Assembly: GCA_027488785.1 (NCBI GenBank) | Contig: JAIYAY010000004.1 | Coordinates: 22,310 to 86,309 of the forward strand | Length of the DNA: 64,000 nucleotides | DNA from: Sphingomonadales bacterium | GTDB lineage: Bacteria > Pseudomonadota > Alphaproteobacteria > Sphingomonadales > Sphingomonadaceae | Direction: 5' to 3' | Part shown: positions 45,716 through 57,022 of the stretch, piece after piece | Numbering within the stretch: the first letter of the stretch is position 1 | How the letters are laid out: every line of letters starts with the position of its first letter | Translations under genes and position numbers: made by a program | Notes under the pieces: generated by a model | The model's input: the letters and a program-made list of their open reading frames with translations, nothing else | Databases searched by the model: none | What the model was told of the DNA's origin: nothing

Positions 45716-45837
45716 ATTGGCTCCTGATTCTTCGTATTTTTCGGAAAGTTGCCCGCGCCTAGAGATAATAGGCCAAAATGTCAATGAAAAGGGCGGGTCG
45801 CTTGCCGCGCGCTGCGCAAAGCGGTATTGCTAGCAAC

Positions 45838-47019
45838 ATGACAGTGCAACCAGGCAAGCCCGGTTTCCCCGGAACGCACTTTCAGGTCGCGGGCCATGAC
45901 TTACACTTAGTTCATAAGCCGCAGGATCGACTCAACGCCCTTTTGCAACTCATCGCAGGGGCGCAAAAATCGATACAGATGTTTTTCTACATGTTTTGTG
46001 CCGATGAAACCGGTCGACAAGTGCGCGACGCGCTCATTGCAGCGGCGACACGCGGCGTACATGTACAATTGATTATAGACAGTTTTGGATCAACGCAGGT
46101 GAGCAATCGATTCTTCGACGCTTTGCTTGAAGCTGGCGGCGATTATCACAGTTTCAGCACCCGCAAGGGCCTTGGTTACCTCATCCGCAATCATCAAAAG
46201 ATGCTGATTATCGACGGCGCACATGCGCTTGTAGGTGGTTTCAATATCGCCGATGCCTATTTCGGGCGCGCAGGCGGTGATAGCTGGGAAGATCTCGGCA
46301 TGATCGTGTCTGGCCCGCAGGCGCAACGGCTGAGCGATTATTTCAAAGATATGGCGCAAGCGTCGAATGACGGCGACGTCAGCTTCCGGCAGATCCGCAA
46401 TATCATTCGTCAATGGCGACCGGGCATTGGTCAAGTGCAATGGCTACTGGGTGGGCCAACCAACCGAATTTCGCCATGGGCGCTCACCTTCAAGCGATCA
46501 TTGGATACGGGCAAGAGATTTGACATTGTTTCCGCCTATTTTTCGCCGTCCCAATCCATATTGCGTCGCCTGGCAAAGACCGCGAAACGCAACAAAGGAT
46601 CCCGCCTCATATTGGCTGGCAAGACCGATAATGGGGCAACGATTTCTGCCGCACGCGTACTTTATCGCTATCTGATACGTCGCAAAACTGGGATTTACGA
46701 ATATCAACCACATCCGCTTCATATGAAGCTAATGGTCATTGATGACATGGTCTATATCGGTTCAGCCAATCTGGATGTCCGCAGCATGTTCATCAATTTA
46801 GAGATTATGGTGCGCATCAAGGATACGGCGCTAGCGCTGCATATGCGCGCACTGATTGACGGGCTTGCCTCTCAGTCAGAAGAGCAGACACGGATTTTGT
46901 TAAAGAGGCGGGACACCATTTGGAGCCGGATTAAGTCCGGCCTTGCCTATTTTCTGGTTAATACAGTCGATTATACGATTGGTCGCCGGATCAAATTCCG
47001 CCTGATCCGCAACCCTTAG
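45838..47019 (+). CDS. Phospholipase D-family phosphatidyltransferase (cardiolipin synthase-like)
   Basis: 393 residues with two HKD motifs, NHQKMLIIDGAHALVGGFNIAD near 123 and HMKLMVIDDMVYIGSANLD near 298. Two such motifs make one active site in cardiolipin synthases and PLD-type enzymes. The spacing and RRKTGIYEYQ before the second motif fit ClsB/ClsC-like synthases. No membrane helix is evident. The ATG at 45838 lacks a ribosome site and is preceded by TTGCCG-N17-TATTGC ending 7 bases away, so a leaderless start is possible but weak; an in-frame ATG at 45778 exists. Confidence 0.88.
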   Translation: MTVQPGKPGFPGTHFQVAGHDLHLVHKPQDRLNALLQLIAGAQKSIQMFFYMFCADETGRQVRDALIAAATRGVHVQLIIDSFGSTQVSNRFFDALLEAGGDYHSFSTRKGLGYLIRNHQKMLIIDGAHALVGGFNIADAYFGRAGGDSWEDLGMIVSGPQAQRLSDYFKDMAQASNDGDVSFRQIRNIIRQWRPGIGQVQWLLGGPTNRISPWALTFKRSLDTGKRFDIVSAYFSPSQSILRRLAKTAKRNKGSRLILAGKTDNGATISAARVLYRYLIRRKTGIYEYQPHPLHMKLMVIDDMVYIGSANLDVRSMFINLEIMVRIKDTALALHMRALIDGLASQSEEQTRILLKRRDTIWSRIKSGLAYFLVNTVDYTIGRRIKFRLIRNP

Positions 47020-47030
47020 GGTCCGGACCC
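47019..47030. repeat. GGGTCCGGACCC palindrome at the PLD stop codon
   Basis: A perfect 12-bp palindrome that begins within the TAG stop. Similar sequences directly follow four other genes: GGGTCCGGAACC after the MFS gene (48719), GGGTCAGAACC after gyrB (56532), GGTCAGGACCACTT after RlpA (57009) and at 15082 after DUF885. They look like members of a loose dispersed 3'-end element family. Confidence 0.4.
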
Positions 47031-47094
47031 ATGTTCCCTAACAATCTGTTCCCCCCAGCTTGCAATATATTATGTATCGGCCCTATGCAGCCAT

Positions 47095-47418
47095 ATGGCA
47101 AAGCTAAGCGACGGCACTATTTCGGTTATTTTTGTGGCACAGCGCACGGAACTAGACGCCGATGGTTACGCAAGGGCCGCTGCCATGATGGATGAACTTG
47201 CTGCGCAGCAAGATGGTTATATAGGCATAGATTCGGTGCGTGGCGCAGATGGACTTGGCATCACCGTAAGCTATTGGGCGGACGAAACACGCGCAAAAGC
47301 GTGGCGCGATCATCCCGATCACGTCGCAATGCGCGACGCGGGCCGGAACCTATGGTATTTGGATTACAGCCTGCATGTGGCGCAAGTGATGCGCAGTTAT
47401 GATTGGAAGAAGCCATGA
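47095..47418 (+). CDS. ABM-domain protein
   Basis: 107-residue antibiotic biosynthesis monooxygenase-like protein (ISVIFVAQRTELDADGYARAAAMMDELAAQQDGYIGIDSVRGADGLGITVSYWADETRAKAWRDHPDHV). The layout ends in a helix with LWYLDYSLHVAQVMRSYDWKKP. Function unknown; relatives such as YdhR-like and heme-degrading IsdG-type proteins share the fold. Overlaps the MFS start by ATGA, so the pair is co-translated. Confidence 0.86.
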   Translation: MAKLSDGTISVIFVAQRTELDADGYARAAAMMDELAAQQDGYIGIDSVRGADGLGITVSYWADETRAKAWRDHPDHVAMRDAGRNLWYLDYSLHVAQVMRSYDWKKP

Positions 47419-48719
47419 GCGCGGTTCAAACAATTCCCAGTAGCCGTGTTGTCGTGTTATTCCTCGTGATGCTCGTTGCCGCGGCTGGCAATACCGCAAT
47501 GCAGTCGGCGCTTCCCGCGATCGCCAGCGAATTGGATATGCCGGACGTATGGGTCAGTCTGGCCTTTAGCTGGTCTGCGTTATTATGGGTTATTACTGCT
47601 CCCAAATGGGCACGCCTGTCGGATCGCCGAGGCCGTAAGCAACTGATGAGCGTTGGCGTGATCGGCTTCGCTGCATCAATGGGCTTGTGCGGATTGGTAC
47701 TCTGGCTTGGGCTGGCGGGCCTCATAGGCCCCGTTGTGACGTTTATTCTGTTTGCGTTGTTTCGCAGCCTTTACGGTGGTTTTGGCTCGGCTGCGCCACC
47801 CGCTGTGCAGGCCTATGTCGCGGCACGAACCGAACGCGCCGAGCGCACCAAGGCACTATCAATGCTGGCATCATCGTTTGGCGTTGGCACTGTGATTGGC
47901 CCTGCAACCGCGCATTATTTCCTGTTCCCGCCGTTTGGCTTGGCCGGACCACTCATCATGTTTGCTGCCTTTGGGGTGGCTGTATTGATTGCGTTACATG
48001 TTCAATTACCCAATGATACACCGCGGTTTGAGGCACGCGGCGCCATTGCAGCTTACCCAAATTCTGCTTCCATGAATTCGCCGGATGCTGAAGAAGTTGA
48101 TGGTGATGCTTTGGGGTCAGTGTTGCCTACCAGCGAGGTCCGTCTGCCATGGCGCGATGAACGCATGGCACCCTGGCTGATTGCAGGTCTGATCGGTGGC
48201 CATGCGCAGGCAATCATTTTGGGTGTGGTGGGTTTTCTCGTGCGTGATCGGCTCGGCTTGCATGATCGTCCGTGGGAGGCCGTGCAAGCCGGCGGCTCAG
48301 TTATGCTCATAGGCGCAATGGCGACCTTGTTGGCTCAGTGGGGCCTCATCCCTATGCTCTCACTTGCTGCAAGAAGTTCCGTACTCTTGGGTGCGATTCT
48401 TGCGTTACTAGGCACTATCTTAACAGGCGTCAGCCATGATTTTTATGGCATTAGCACTGGCTTTGCTATTGCCTCGCTTGGCTTTGGGCTGTTCCGCCCG
48501 GGCTTTACCGCAGGCGCATCCTTGGCGGTCCATCGGCATGAACAAGGGGACGTTGCGGGCAAAATCGCATCGATCAACGGTGCAGCCTATATTGTCGCTC
48601 CTGCAGTTGGCGTCGCGTTGTTCAATTTCTGGGAACCCGCCACATTCATCCTGATCTCTGCGTCGCTGTTGTTCCTGATCATTTGGGGACGGCGCGCATT
48701 GATAGTACCGGAAATATAG
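47415..48719 (+). CDS. MFS transporter
   Basis: 434-residue transporter with about twelve membrane helices. The loop 2-3 motif is ARLSDRRGRKQL near 66-77 and motif C-like GVGTVIGPATAHYF lies in helix 5. There is a long cytoplasmic loop near 200-240. Resembles DHA1-type drug/metabolite exporters (AAGNTAMQSALPAIASELDM). Substrate unknown. Start ATG 47415 overlaps the ABM gene. Its TAG is followed by GGGTCCGGAACC. Confidence 0.9.
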   Translation: MSAVQTIPSSRVVVLFLVMLVAAAGNTAMQSALPAIASELDMPDVWVSLAFSWSALLWVITAPKWARLSDRRGRKQLMSVGVIGFAASMGLCGLVLWLGLAGLIGPVVTFILFALFRSLYGGFGSAAPPAVQAYVAARTERAERTKALSMLASSFGVGTVIGPATAHYFLFPPFGLAGPLIMFAAFGVAVLIALHVQLPNDTPRFEARGAIAAYPNSASMNSPDAEEVDGDALGSVLPTSEVRLPWRDERMAPWLIAGLIGGHAQAIILGVVGFLVRDRLGLHDRPWEAVQAGGSVMLIGAMATLLAQWGLIPMLSLAARSSVLLGAILALLGTILTGVSHDFYGISTGFAIASLGFGLFRPGFTAGASLAVHRHEQGDVAGKIASINGAAYIVAPAVGVALFNFWEPATFILISASLLFLIIWGRRALIVPEI

Positions 48720-48782
48720 GGTCCGGAACCGCCGACGGCTATCATCATTCTGGGTGCGATAAAGCCGATACCGAATTTGGAT

Positions 48783-48809
48783 AAAAAAAGGGCCGACCGA
48801 AGTCGACCC
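48783..48809 (-). terminator. Terminator of the predicted sRNA
   Basis: Minus strand GGGTCGAC (48809-48802), loop TTCG, GTCGGCCC (48797-48790) with one U-G wobble, then seven T (48789-48783). On the plus strand the wobble becomes a C-A mismatch and no T-run follows, so the terminator is specific to the minus strand. Confidence 0.85.
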
Positions 48810-48844
48810 TGAAAAAGTCTTTAGGAGAGGATGCCTATAAGGCT
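48783..48844 (-). ncRNA. Predicted small RNA, about 60 nt
   Basis: A complete short transcription unit on the minus strand in a 289-bp gene-free region. A sigma-70 promoter is 6-10 bp upstream (48878-48850). The RNA would begin near 48844 with a small stem-loop (GCCT-TAT-AGGC, 48843-48833), then an unpaired stretch with CCTCTCC (48828-48822) that could pair with Shine-Dalgarno sequences, and end with a UUCG-loop terminator and seven U. The layout is that of a trans-acting bacterial sRNA. I know of no named family it belongs to. The opposite strand offers only a 9-codon frame (48831), which is not credible as a gene. Confidence 0.65.
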
Positions 48845-48849
48845 TTTCC

Positions 48850-48878
48850 TGTATAGTTAGGGTTTATTTTTTGTGCAA
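48850..48878 (-). promoter_or_regulatory. Sigma-70 promoter of the predicted sRNA
   Basis: Minus strand TTGCAC (48878-48873), exactly 17 bp, TATACA (48855-48850). Four of six and five of six matches with ideal spacing. Confidence 0.7.
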
Positions 48879-49008
48879 GTGCGAACACTGCAATAGCTGT
48901 TGCAAATGATGCAACTGATATTTATAAGTTTAAGCTGAATTTCGCGACATTTATACGATTGCGGGATCATAATTTTTTTGTTGCAGTGCGACAAAATTAG
49001 GAGACGAC

Positions 49009-49884
49009 ATGCGCAGATTGCCCCCCTTACGCTCACTGGAAGCTTTTTTACGCGTCGCTAAACTCGGTTCCGCAAAAGCGGCCGCGAGCGAACTCGCATT
49101 ATCTCCACCTGCGCTAAGCCGTCGCATCAAGGCGCTGGAAGACTTTATCGGCAAATCCCTGTTTGACCGCCGCGCACAAGCGATGGTCATTAATGCGGAT
49201 GGTGAGGCACTTCTGGCGGCCGTTGAACCAGCGATGGACGCAATGGCTGAGGCGGTTGACGAGCTGGCTGGCCGTGGCGGAGAATATCGATTGCGTTTGG
49301 GTCTCTTGCCACTTTTTGGCTCGCAAAGGCTTATTCCGCGCTTACCGGAACTGCGTAAGGCGTTTCCAAAGCTTCATATCGATGTGGACACATCTGGCCA
49401 TGCCGAAAATCTGCTGGGTGATGTCGTCGACGCCGCCATCATCATCTCAGCAGACGTCGACCCCAAGCTTTACAGTGTCCGGTTAGACCGCAACCTTGTT
49501 TACGCCATAGCCTCTGAAAAATGGGCGAATGAGCATAATGTCGAAAAGCCTGAGGACCTCGCAAAGCATACCGTCATGGTTCACAGTGACATGCCTATGA
49601 TATTTGACGCATGGCGACAGGCCATGGGGGTTCCCCGCCTGAAGCCCGCGGCGATCGATAGCCTGGATAGTGGCGCATTGATGCTGGAGGCGGCCGCAAA
49701 TGGTCTTGGCGTTGCTATCATGCACGGAAGCCACTTCTCCGACGCGCGCGACCCGCGGCTCACACGGCTTTTCAATACAGAAGTAGAAAGCCCCTATAGC
49801 TATTACTTCGTGTGCCGCCCACGTGCGCTAAAACAAAGAGCTGTGAAAATCTTTCATGACTGGTTGTTGAAGTCAGGCGTATAA
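49009..49884 (+). CDS. LysR-family transcriptional regulator
   Basis: 291 residues. N-terminal winged helix PPLRSLEAFLRVAKLGSAKAAASELALSPPALSRRIKALEDFIGKSLFDRR, then a LysR substrate domain (YRLRLGLLPLFGSQRLIPRLPELRKAFPKLHIDVDTS). Closest in style to GcvA-like regulators. AGGAG lies before the ATG. No adjacent divergent operon indicates a target; the sRNA region upstream is the only neighbour. The 170 bp after it up to xseB hold nothing recognisable. Confidence 0.92.
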   Translation: MRRLPPLRSLEAFLRVAKLGSAKAAASELALSPPALSRRIKALEDFIGKSLFDRRAQAMVINADGEALLAAVEPAMDAMAEAVDELAGRGGEYRLRLGLLPLFGSQRLIPRLPELRKAFPKLHIDVDTSGHAENLLGDVVDAAIIISADVDPKLYSVRLDRNLVYAIASEKWANEHNVEKPEDLAKHTVMVHSDMPMIFDAWRQAMGVPRLKPAAIDSLDSGALMLEAAANGLGVAIMHGSHFSDARDPRLTRLFNTEVESPYSYYFVCRPRALKQRAVKIFHDWLLKSGV

Positions 49885-50054
49885 ATGCGCGCGTTCCCTT
49901 AACAGCTGTTCGTGACCGTAAACGCGTTTCTGGCTCTCCCAGCCCGTTTAGCACGGAATTGATTTGTACTTCCGGACTGGCAACCTTCATCATCAACCGA
50001 TGGAGATGGAGCGAAGTACTTGACCCAGTCGGCGGTGGACGTCATTGCAGGTGC

Positions 50055-50294
50055 ATGACTCAAGACGTAGCCGACATGAATTTTGAAACCGCGCTGCGGG
50101 CGCTAGAAGACATCGTCCATAAGTTGGAAAGCGGTGAAGCGCCGCTCGATGAGTCCATAGCGCTGTACGAACGCGGCAACGCGTTGCGGGCCTTGTGCCA
50201 ACAGCGGCTCGATGCGGCGAAGGCGCGTATTGAGGCTATTGTGCAAGGGCCTGACGGCACGCCAATGGGTACAACAGCATTCGATGCCGGATGA
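50055..50294 (+). CDS. xseB: Exodeoxyribonuclease VII small subunit
   Basis: 79 residues; NFETALRALEDIVHKLESGEAPLDESIALYERGNALRALCQQRLDAAKARIE is the standard XseB helical hairpin with the LE-E-LE pattern. With XseA (not in the window) it forms the single-strand nuclease ExoVII. Start ATG 50055 is preceded by GCAGGTGC. It overlaps ispA by 4 bp; xseB-ispA linkage is widespread. Confidence 0.95.
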   Translation: MTQDVADMNFETALRALEDIVHKLESGEAPLDESIALYERGNALRALCQQRLDAAKARIEAIVQGPDGTPMGTTAFDAG

Positions 50295-51199
50295 GCACCA
50301 TGGCTGCGCAACCATCCTTGTTACAGGACTCACTCGCACAAATTGCAGCGGACATTGATCACGAATTTGACACGCTTCTAACGCTGCCTGGAGACCCAAG
50401 GGACCGCCTATATTCCGCCATGCGCCACGCCGCGATTGGCGGCGGCAAGCGACTCCGTCCGTTGCTTGTGACCGCAACTGCTGCTCTGTTCCATGTGGAG
50501 CGTGCGGTTGCATTGCGCGTTGGCACGGCTGTCGAAGCCATTCATGTTTACTCTTTGGTGCATGACGATTTGCCCTGTATGGATGATGACGACATGCGAC
50601 GGGGCAAGCCGACAGTGCACCGGGCGTTTGATGAGGCAACCGCAGTTTTGGCCGGTGATTCCCTGCATGCTTTGGCATTCGAAATACTTGCGAGTTCGCA
50701 AACTCATAGTGACCCGTTTGTGCGCGGTGAACTGATCGCAACACTGGCATTAGCAAGCGGACCTGAAGGCATGGCCGGCGGGCAAATGATGGATATCGAG
50801 GCCGAGAAATCGGTTGTTGATTTGCAAACCGTCATGCGCCTGCAAGCGCTAAAGACAGGCGCTCTTATTGCTGCCAGCGTCGAAATGGGAGCAATATTGG
50901 GGCATATCCCCGCCGAAGGCCGGGCAAATTTGCGAGGATATGCCCGCGATATTGGCCTCGCCTTTCAGATTGCCGATGACATCATGGATGTTGAAGGTGA
51001 TCCGGAACTGGCTGGCAAAGCACTTCAAAAGGACGCAGCGGCCAATAAAGGCACATTTGTATCTCTGATGGGCCTCGAACGCGCCAAGCAGCAAGCGGAA
51101 ATGCTTGTGCAGCAGGCCAATGAACACCTGTCAAATTATGGTGCCGAAGCCGATCTTTTGCGCGCCATTGCAAATTATATCACCGAAAGGGATCGCTGA
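50291..51199 (+). CDS. ispA: Farnesyl diphosphate synthase
   Basis: 302-residue prenyltransferase making farnesyl diphosphate for quinones, bactoprenol and carotenoids. First aspartate-rich motif VHDDLPCMDDDDMRRGKPTVH near 93-113; second AFQIADDIMDVEGDPELAGK near 224-243; GGGKRLRPLL near 52. ATG 50291 overlaps the xseB stop. coaD begins directly after its stop, replacing the dxs found here in many species. Confidence 0.95.
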   Translation: MSTMAAQPSLLQDSLAQIAADIDHEFDTLLTLPGDPRDRLYSAMRHAAIGGGKRLRPLLVTATAALFHVERAVALRVGTAVEAIHVYSLVHDDLPCMDDDDMRRGKPTVHRAFDEATAVLAGDSLHALAFEILASSQTHSDPFVRGELIATLALASGPEGMAGGQMMDIEAEKSVVDLQTVMRLQALKTGALIAASVEMGAILGHIPAEGRANLRGYARDIGLAFQIADDIMDVEGDPELAGKALQKDAAANKGTFVSLMGLERAKQQAEMLVQQANEHLSNYGAEADLLRAIANYITERDR

Positions 51200-51709
51200 A
51201 TGACACACCGGATTGGCGTATATCCCGGCACATTTGACCCCATCACCTTGGGCCATATGGACATCATCCGCCGCGGCGCGAAGCTGGTGGATGAATTGAT
51301 TATCGGCGTAACAACAAACGCGGCCAAATCCCCCATGTTTTCCGACGATGAACGGATTGCAATGGTCAAGCGGGAAGTCGCCAGCATCGGTTCGGCACAT
51401 ATTCGCGTTGTCGGGTTCAATTCGCTGCTTATGGATTTTGCCGAAGTGCAAGGTGCCAGCACCGTCATTCGCGGCATTCGCGGCGTTACGGATTTCGAAT
51501 ATGAATATCAGCTCACTGGCATGAACCGCCAGTTGAACGACCGCGTCGAAACAGTGTTTTTAATGGCCGATGTATCGCTCCAACCCATTGCCTCGCGACT
51601 TGTGAAGGAAATTGCGATTTATGGCGGCGAAATTGGAAAATTTGTGACACCCGCTATTCGAGCAGAGGTCGTTGCGCGCGTACAAAAGTTGGGCAAAAAA
51701 GACAGTTAA
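51200..51709 (+). CDS. coaD: Phosphopantetheine adenylyltransferase
   Basis: Fourth step of coenzyme A synthesis: joins AMP to 4'-phosphopantetheine. 169 residues with the TxGH nucleotidyltransferase motif in YPGTFDPITLGHMDIIRR, plus VIRGIRGVTDFEYEYQLTGMNRQL and the C-terminal SLQPIASRLVKEIAIYGGEI. Its ATG is the base after the ispA stop, so the two are coupled. Convergent with the DUF2721 gene, 3 bp away. Confidence 0.96.
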   Translation: MTHRIGVYPGTFDPITLGHMDIIRRGAKLVDELIIGVTTNAAKSPMFSDDERIAMVKREVASIGSAHIRVVGFNSLLMDFAEVQGASTVIRGIRGVTDFEYEYQLTGMNRQLNDRVETVFLMADVSLQPIASRLVKEIAIYGGEIGKFVTPAIRAEVVARVQKLGKKDS

Positions 51710-51712
51710 ACA

Positions 51713-52216
51713 CTAAATTGTTTTGCGTCGCTTGCGTTCCACAGATTTTGGGGATGGTGGTAGTTCAAGATATTCCTCCGGTACATAAATGGCATAGGTC
51801 GCCAGCCGGATTTCACGCACGAACTGGAACAGGCATGCCGACAACAACGCCAGCGCCAGCATAAACAACGCCACAGCGACCCAAGCAGCATGCGTGTTGG
51901 TAAGCCCTAACACAAATAGCGCGACAATCATGACACATACCGAAATGGCAGAAAGCACCGCAAATAATATCGACGAACCAACAACGCGCATGCGCTTTTC
52001 GGTGATGCGCAATTCACGCACCACGCGGTCATGCGCAGTGCCCTGGGTTTCAGTATATTGACGCTGCAGGTCACGTGAACGATCCACTATGCGTGACAAC
52101 CGGCCGGTCAAAACATTGAGCAGGCTTCCAACCGCAACCAACAGAAAGGCAGGCGTCAGCGCCGTCTGTAAAACAGAAATGACGGCGGCAAGCTCGGGGC
52201 CAAATTTACCGTCCAT
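51713..52216 (-). CDS. DUF2721 membrane protein
   Basis: 167 residues with three membrane helices (about 8-35, 75-105 and 110-135) separated by a basic cytoplasmic segment LTGRLSRIVDRSRDLQRQY. The Arg-rich segment after helix 1 is the family mark. Function unknown. It overlaps the end of the acyl-CoA synthetase gene by 11 bp, so the two are co-transcribed. Confidence 0.87.
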   Translation of the reverse strand: MDGKFGPELAAVISVLQTALTPAFLLVAVGSLLNVLTGRLSRIVDRSRDLQRQYTETQGTAHDRVVRELRITEKRMRVVGSSILFAVLSAISVCVMIVALFVLGLTNTHAAWVAVALFMLALALLSACLFQFVREIRLATYAIYVPEEYLELPPSPKSVERKRRKTI

Positions 52217-53762
52217 TTTGCTTCTCTAGCGCCAAGGCCCGCAAATCAGTCTTCAGCAATTTGCCAATATGGCTGCGCGGCATTTCGTCGATTGTGTAGA
52301 GCACTGAAATCCGCTGTGTCTTGCCAAGCTGTCCGTTCACACGCGCAAGTATCGAGTCAGGCGAAGCCGCCGTATCCCTCAACCGCACAAAACCAACGGG
52401 CGTTTCGCCCCACTTGTCGGAAGGCACGCCCACAACCGCAGCTTCGGCCACTTCGGGCTGCGACTCCAACAATTCCTCGAGGTCTTTGGGGTAAATGTTG
52501 AACCCACCAGAAATGATCATGTCCTTGGCGCGACCTACGATCGAGACGAATCCATCCTCGTCCACAATGCCAATATCTCCGGTTTTTAACCAAATATTGC
52601 CCTCTTCGTCGCGCCACTCCATCTCCCGCGTTTTTTCTGGCTGGTTTTTGTAACCAGACATCATGGTCGGCGACCGTCCGGTCAGCACGCCTTTGGAACC
52701 GGCGGGCAGGCGATTGTCGTCCTCATCCAATACGATCAGTTCATGACCCGTGACGGGCTGCCCCACCGTATGCAATTTATGGGGGTGGTGATGAGCCTGT
52801 AACATGCAAACCACACCACCTTCGGTCATGCCGTAAATCTCCACAAGACCGCCCGGCCAGCGTTTAAGCACATCCGCCTTCAACTCCGCTCCAAAGGGCG
52901 CGCTGGTGCAAAATTTGACGATGAAGTTGCTGAGATCATAGTCGCCGAAATTGGCATGTGCCATTAACCGTTGGTATTGCACCGGCACAAGCATGGTATG
53001 CGTGGTCTGATCGGTCTGCGCATGTTCAAGATAGGTCAGCGTATCAAATTTCTCCATGATCCGCGCAAATCCGCCATGGCAAATCGTGGGTAGAAATACC
53101 GCCAATGTGGTGTTCGAGTATAAAGGCGTTGAAACCAAAGACCGTGTATCACGGCTGTAGATTGACTTGAATCCACCTGCCATTTGGTGCCAACGCATGC
53201 CGTGCGAATGAATAATGCCCTTGGGCGTTCCGGTGGTGCCACTCGAATAAATGATGTTAAACGGATCCGATGCAACGGGCGGTTGCGCGTCAAATGTCGC
53301 GTCTGCCTCTGCCATCCAGTCGGTCAGTGCCGGATGGTCGCCAACCGGCTTGTCGAGCATGATTATTTTGACATCGCCCAGGGAGACGCCTTCAATGTCA
53401 GCTAGTTTCGTAGCATCAACGAACAAATGCATCGCGCCAGAATCTTTGAACATTGCGGCCAACTGCGTAGGCGTTGCCGATGTGGTCAACGGCGCAGCGC
53501 AGCCCCCGGCGCGCACGACGGCAAGATAAACCAACGCATATGGAATATTGCTGGTCCCCAATATGGCAACCGCCTGACCCCGCTGAAGGCCGTCGCGCTG
53601 CAACTGTGCGGCGATCCGCGTTGTTGCTTGCGCAACTTCCTGCCACGTCAGTTCGGAACTGCTATCAGCAAGCGCGCATGCATTAGGCTTCTCCTTGCTC
53701 CAGGCACCAATAAGTGCGCCGAAATCACCAAATGATTTTTCCAGTTCGGTGTCGATAAGCAT
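52206..53762 (-). CDS. AMP-dependent acyl-CoA synthetase
   Basis: 518-residue adenylate-forming ligase. Core motifs: IIYSSGTTGTPKGIIHSHG near 168 (A3), EIYGMTEGGVVCM near 300 (A5), KTGDIGIVDEDGFVSIVGRAKDMIISGGFNIYPKD near 395 (A7-A8), and SHIGKLLKTDLRAL near 503 with the catalytic Lys (A10). It activates a fatty, aryl or short acid as CoA thioester; substrate not predictable. Divergent from gyrB with a 193-bp gap. Confidence 0.92.
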   Translation of the reverse strand: MLIDTELEKSFGDFGALIGAWSKEKPNACALADSSSELTWQEVAQATTRIAAQLQRDGLQRGQAVAILGTSNIPYALVYLAVVRAGGCAAPLTTSATPTQLAAMFKDSGAMHLFVDATKLADIEGVSLGDVKIIMLDKPVGDHPALTDWMAEADATFDAQPPVASDPFNIIYSSGTTGTPKGIIHSHGMRWHQMAGGFKSIYSRDTRSLVSTPLYSNTTLAVFLPTICHGGFARIMEKFDTLTYLEHAQTDQTTHTMLVPVQYQRLMAHANFGDYDLSNFIVKFCTSAPFGAELKADVLKRWPGGLVEIYGMTEGGVVCMLQAHHHPHKLHTVGQPVTGHELIVLDEDDNRLPAGSKGVLTGRSPTMMSGYKNQPEKTREMEWRDEEGNIWLKTGDIGIVDEDGFVSIVGRAKDMIISGGFNIYPKDLEELLESQPEVAEAAVVGVPSDKWGETPVGFVRLRDTAASPDSILARVNGQLGKTQRISVLYTIDEMPRSHIGKLLKTDLRALALEKQNGR

Positions 53763-53920
53763 GTAAATTCCCGTCTCCCGTTCGCCGCTTTGTCTGCAGA
53801 CTTAGCGCGTTATGCAAAAGTTTCATCGCCTAATTTTCGACAGCAATTTCGGAGTAAAGATTCTCGTCAGCGTCAACCAGAAAAGACTGTGGAAAAACGA
53901 CGATTTTGGGCCACTTTTCC

Positions 53921-56532
<2,612 letters not shown>

Positions 56533-56642
56533 GGTCAGAACCTTAAGCGTTCGGATCGCCGCAAGCTTCGGGCAGCATAACGCTAGGCCGTTCGAATATT
56601 GAAATGGTTTGTATATGTGCTGCCCCTGATTGTGGAGGCATT

Positions 56643-57008
56643 ATGCGCAGAAGCGGTTTTTTCATGATGGCGTTGCTGGTATTGCCGGTCTTAGCGCAGG
56701 CCGGTGACAACCGTGTCGAAATCGGCACTGGCGTGGCCAGCTATTATGGCGTCGAATTGGGTGGGCGCCGCACGGCGAGCGGCGAACGCTTTGACCCGAA
56801 CGCAATGACCGCCGCCCACCGCACTTTGGCATTCGGTAGCCGCGTTGCCGTTACAAACTTAGCCAATGGGCAAGAAGTCATCGTCCGCATCAACGACCGC
56901 GGCCCTTGGGGTAAATCGCGCATTGTGGATGTGTCCTACGCCGCAGCCAAGCAACTAGGTATGCACCGCAGCGGTACGGCTAAAGTTAAGCTCGAACTGC
57001 TAAATTAA
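56643..57008 (+). CDS. RlpA-like double-psi beta-barrel exported protein
   Basis: 121 residues with signal peptide MRRSGFFMMALLVLPVLAQA and a single DPBB_1 domain: GTGVASYYGVELGGRRTASGERFDPNAMTAAHRTLAFGSRVAVTNLANGQEVIVRINDRGPW. RlpA members are septal lytic transglycosylases; the His of AAHRTL and Asp of NDRGPW are the conserved active residues. The SPOR domain of full-length RlpA is missing. I take the ATG at 56643 because the longer frame lacks a signal start. Confidence 0.9.
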   Translation: MRRSGFFMMALLVLPVLAQAGDNRVEIGTGVASYYGVELGGRRTASGERFDPNAMTAAHRTLAFGSRVAVTNLANGQEVIVRINDRGPWGKSRIVDVSYAAAKQLGMHRSGTAKVKLELLN

Positions 57009-57022
57009 GGTCAGGACCACTT
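57009..57022. repeat. GGTCAGGACCACTT, exact second copy of 15082-15095
   Basis: The 14-mer directly after the RlpA stop is identical to one at 15082-15095 downstream of the DUF885 gene. Its core GGTCAGGACC is near-palindromic and resembles elements after the PLD, MFS and gyrB genes. Confidence 0.5.

Noticed and set aside
48831..48860. Nine-codon frame with a good ribosome site on the plus strand
   Set aside because: Too short, no upstream plus-strand promoter seen, and it is antisense to the better supported sRNA.
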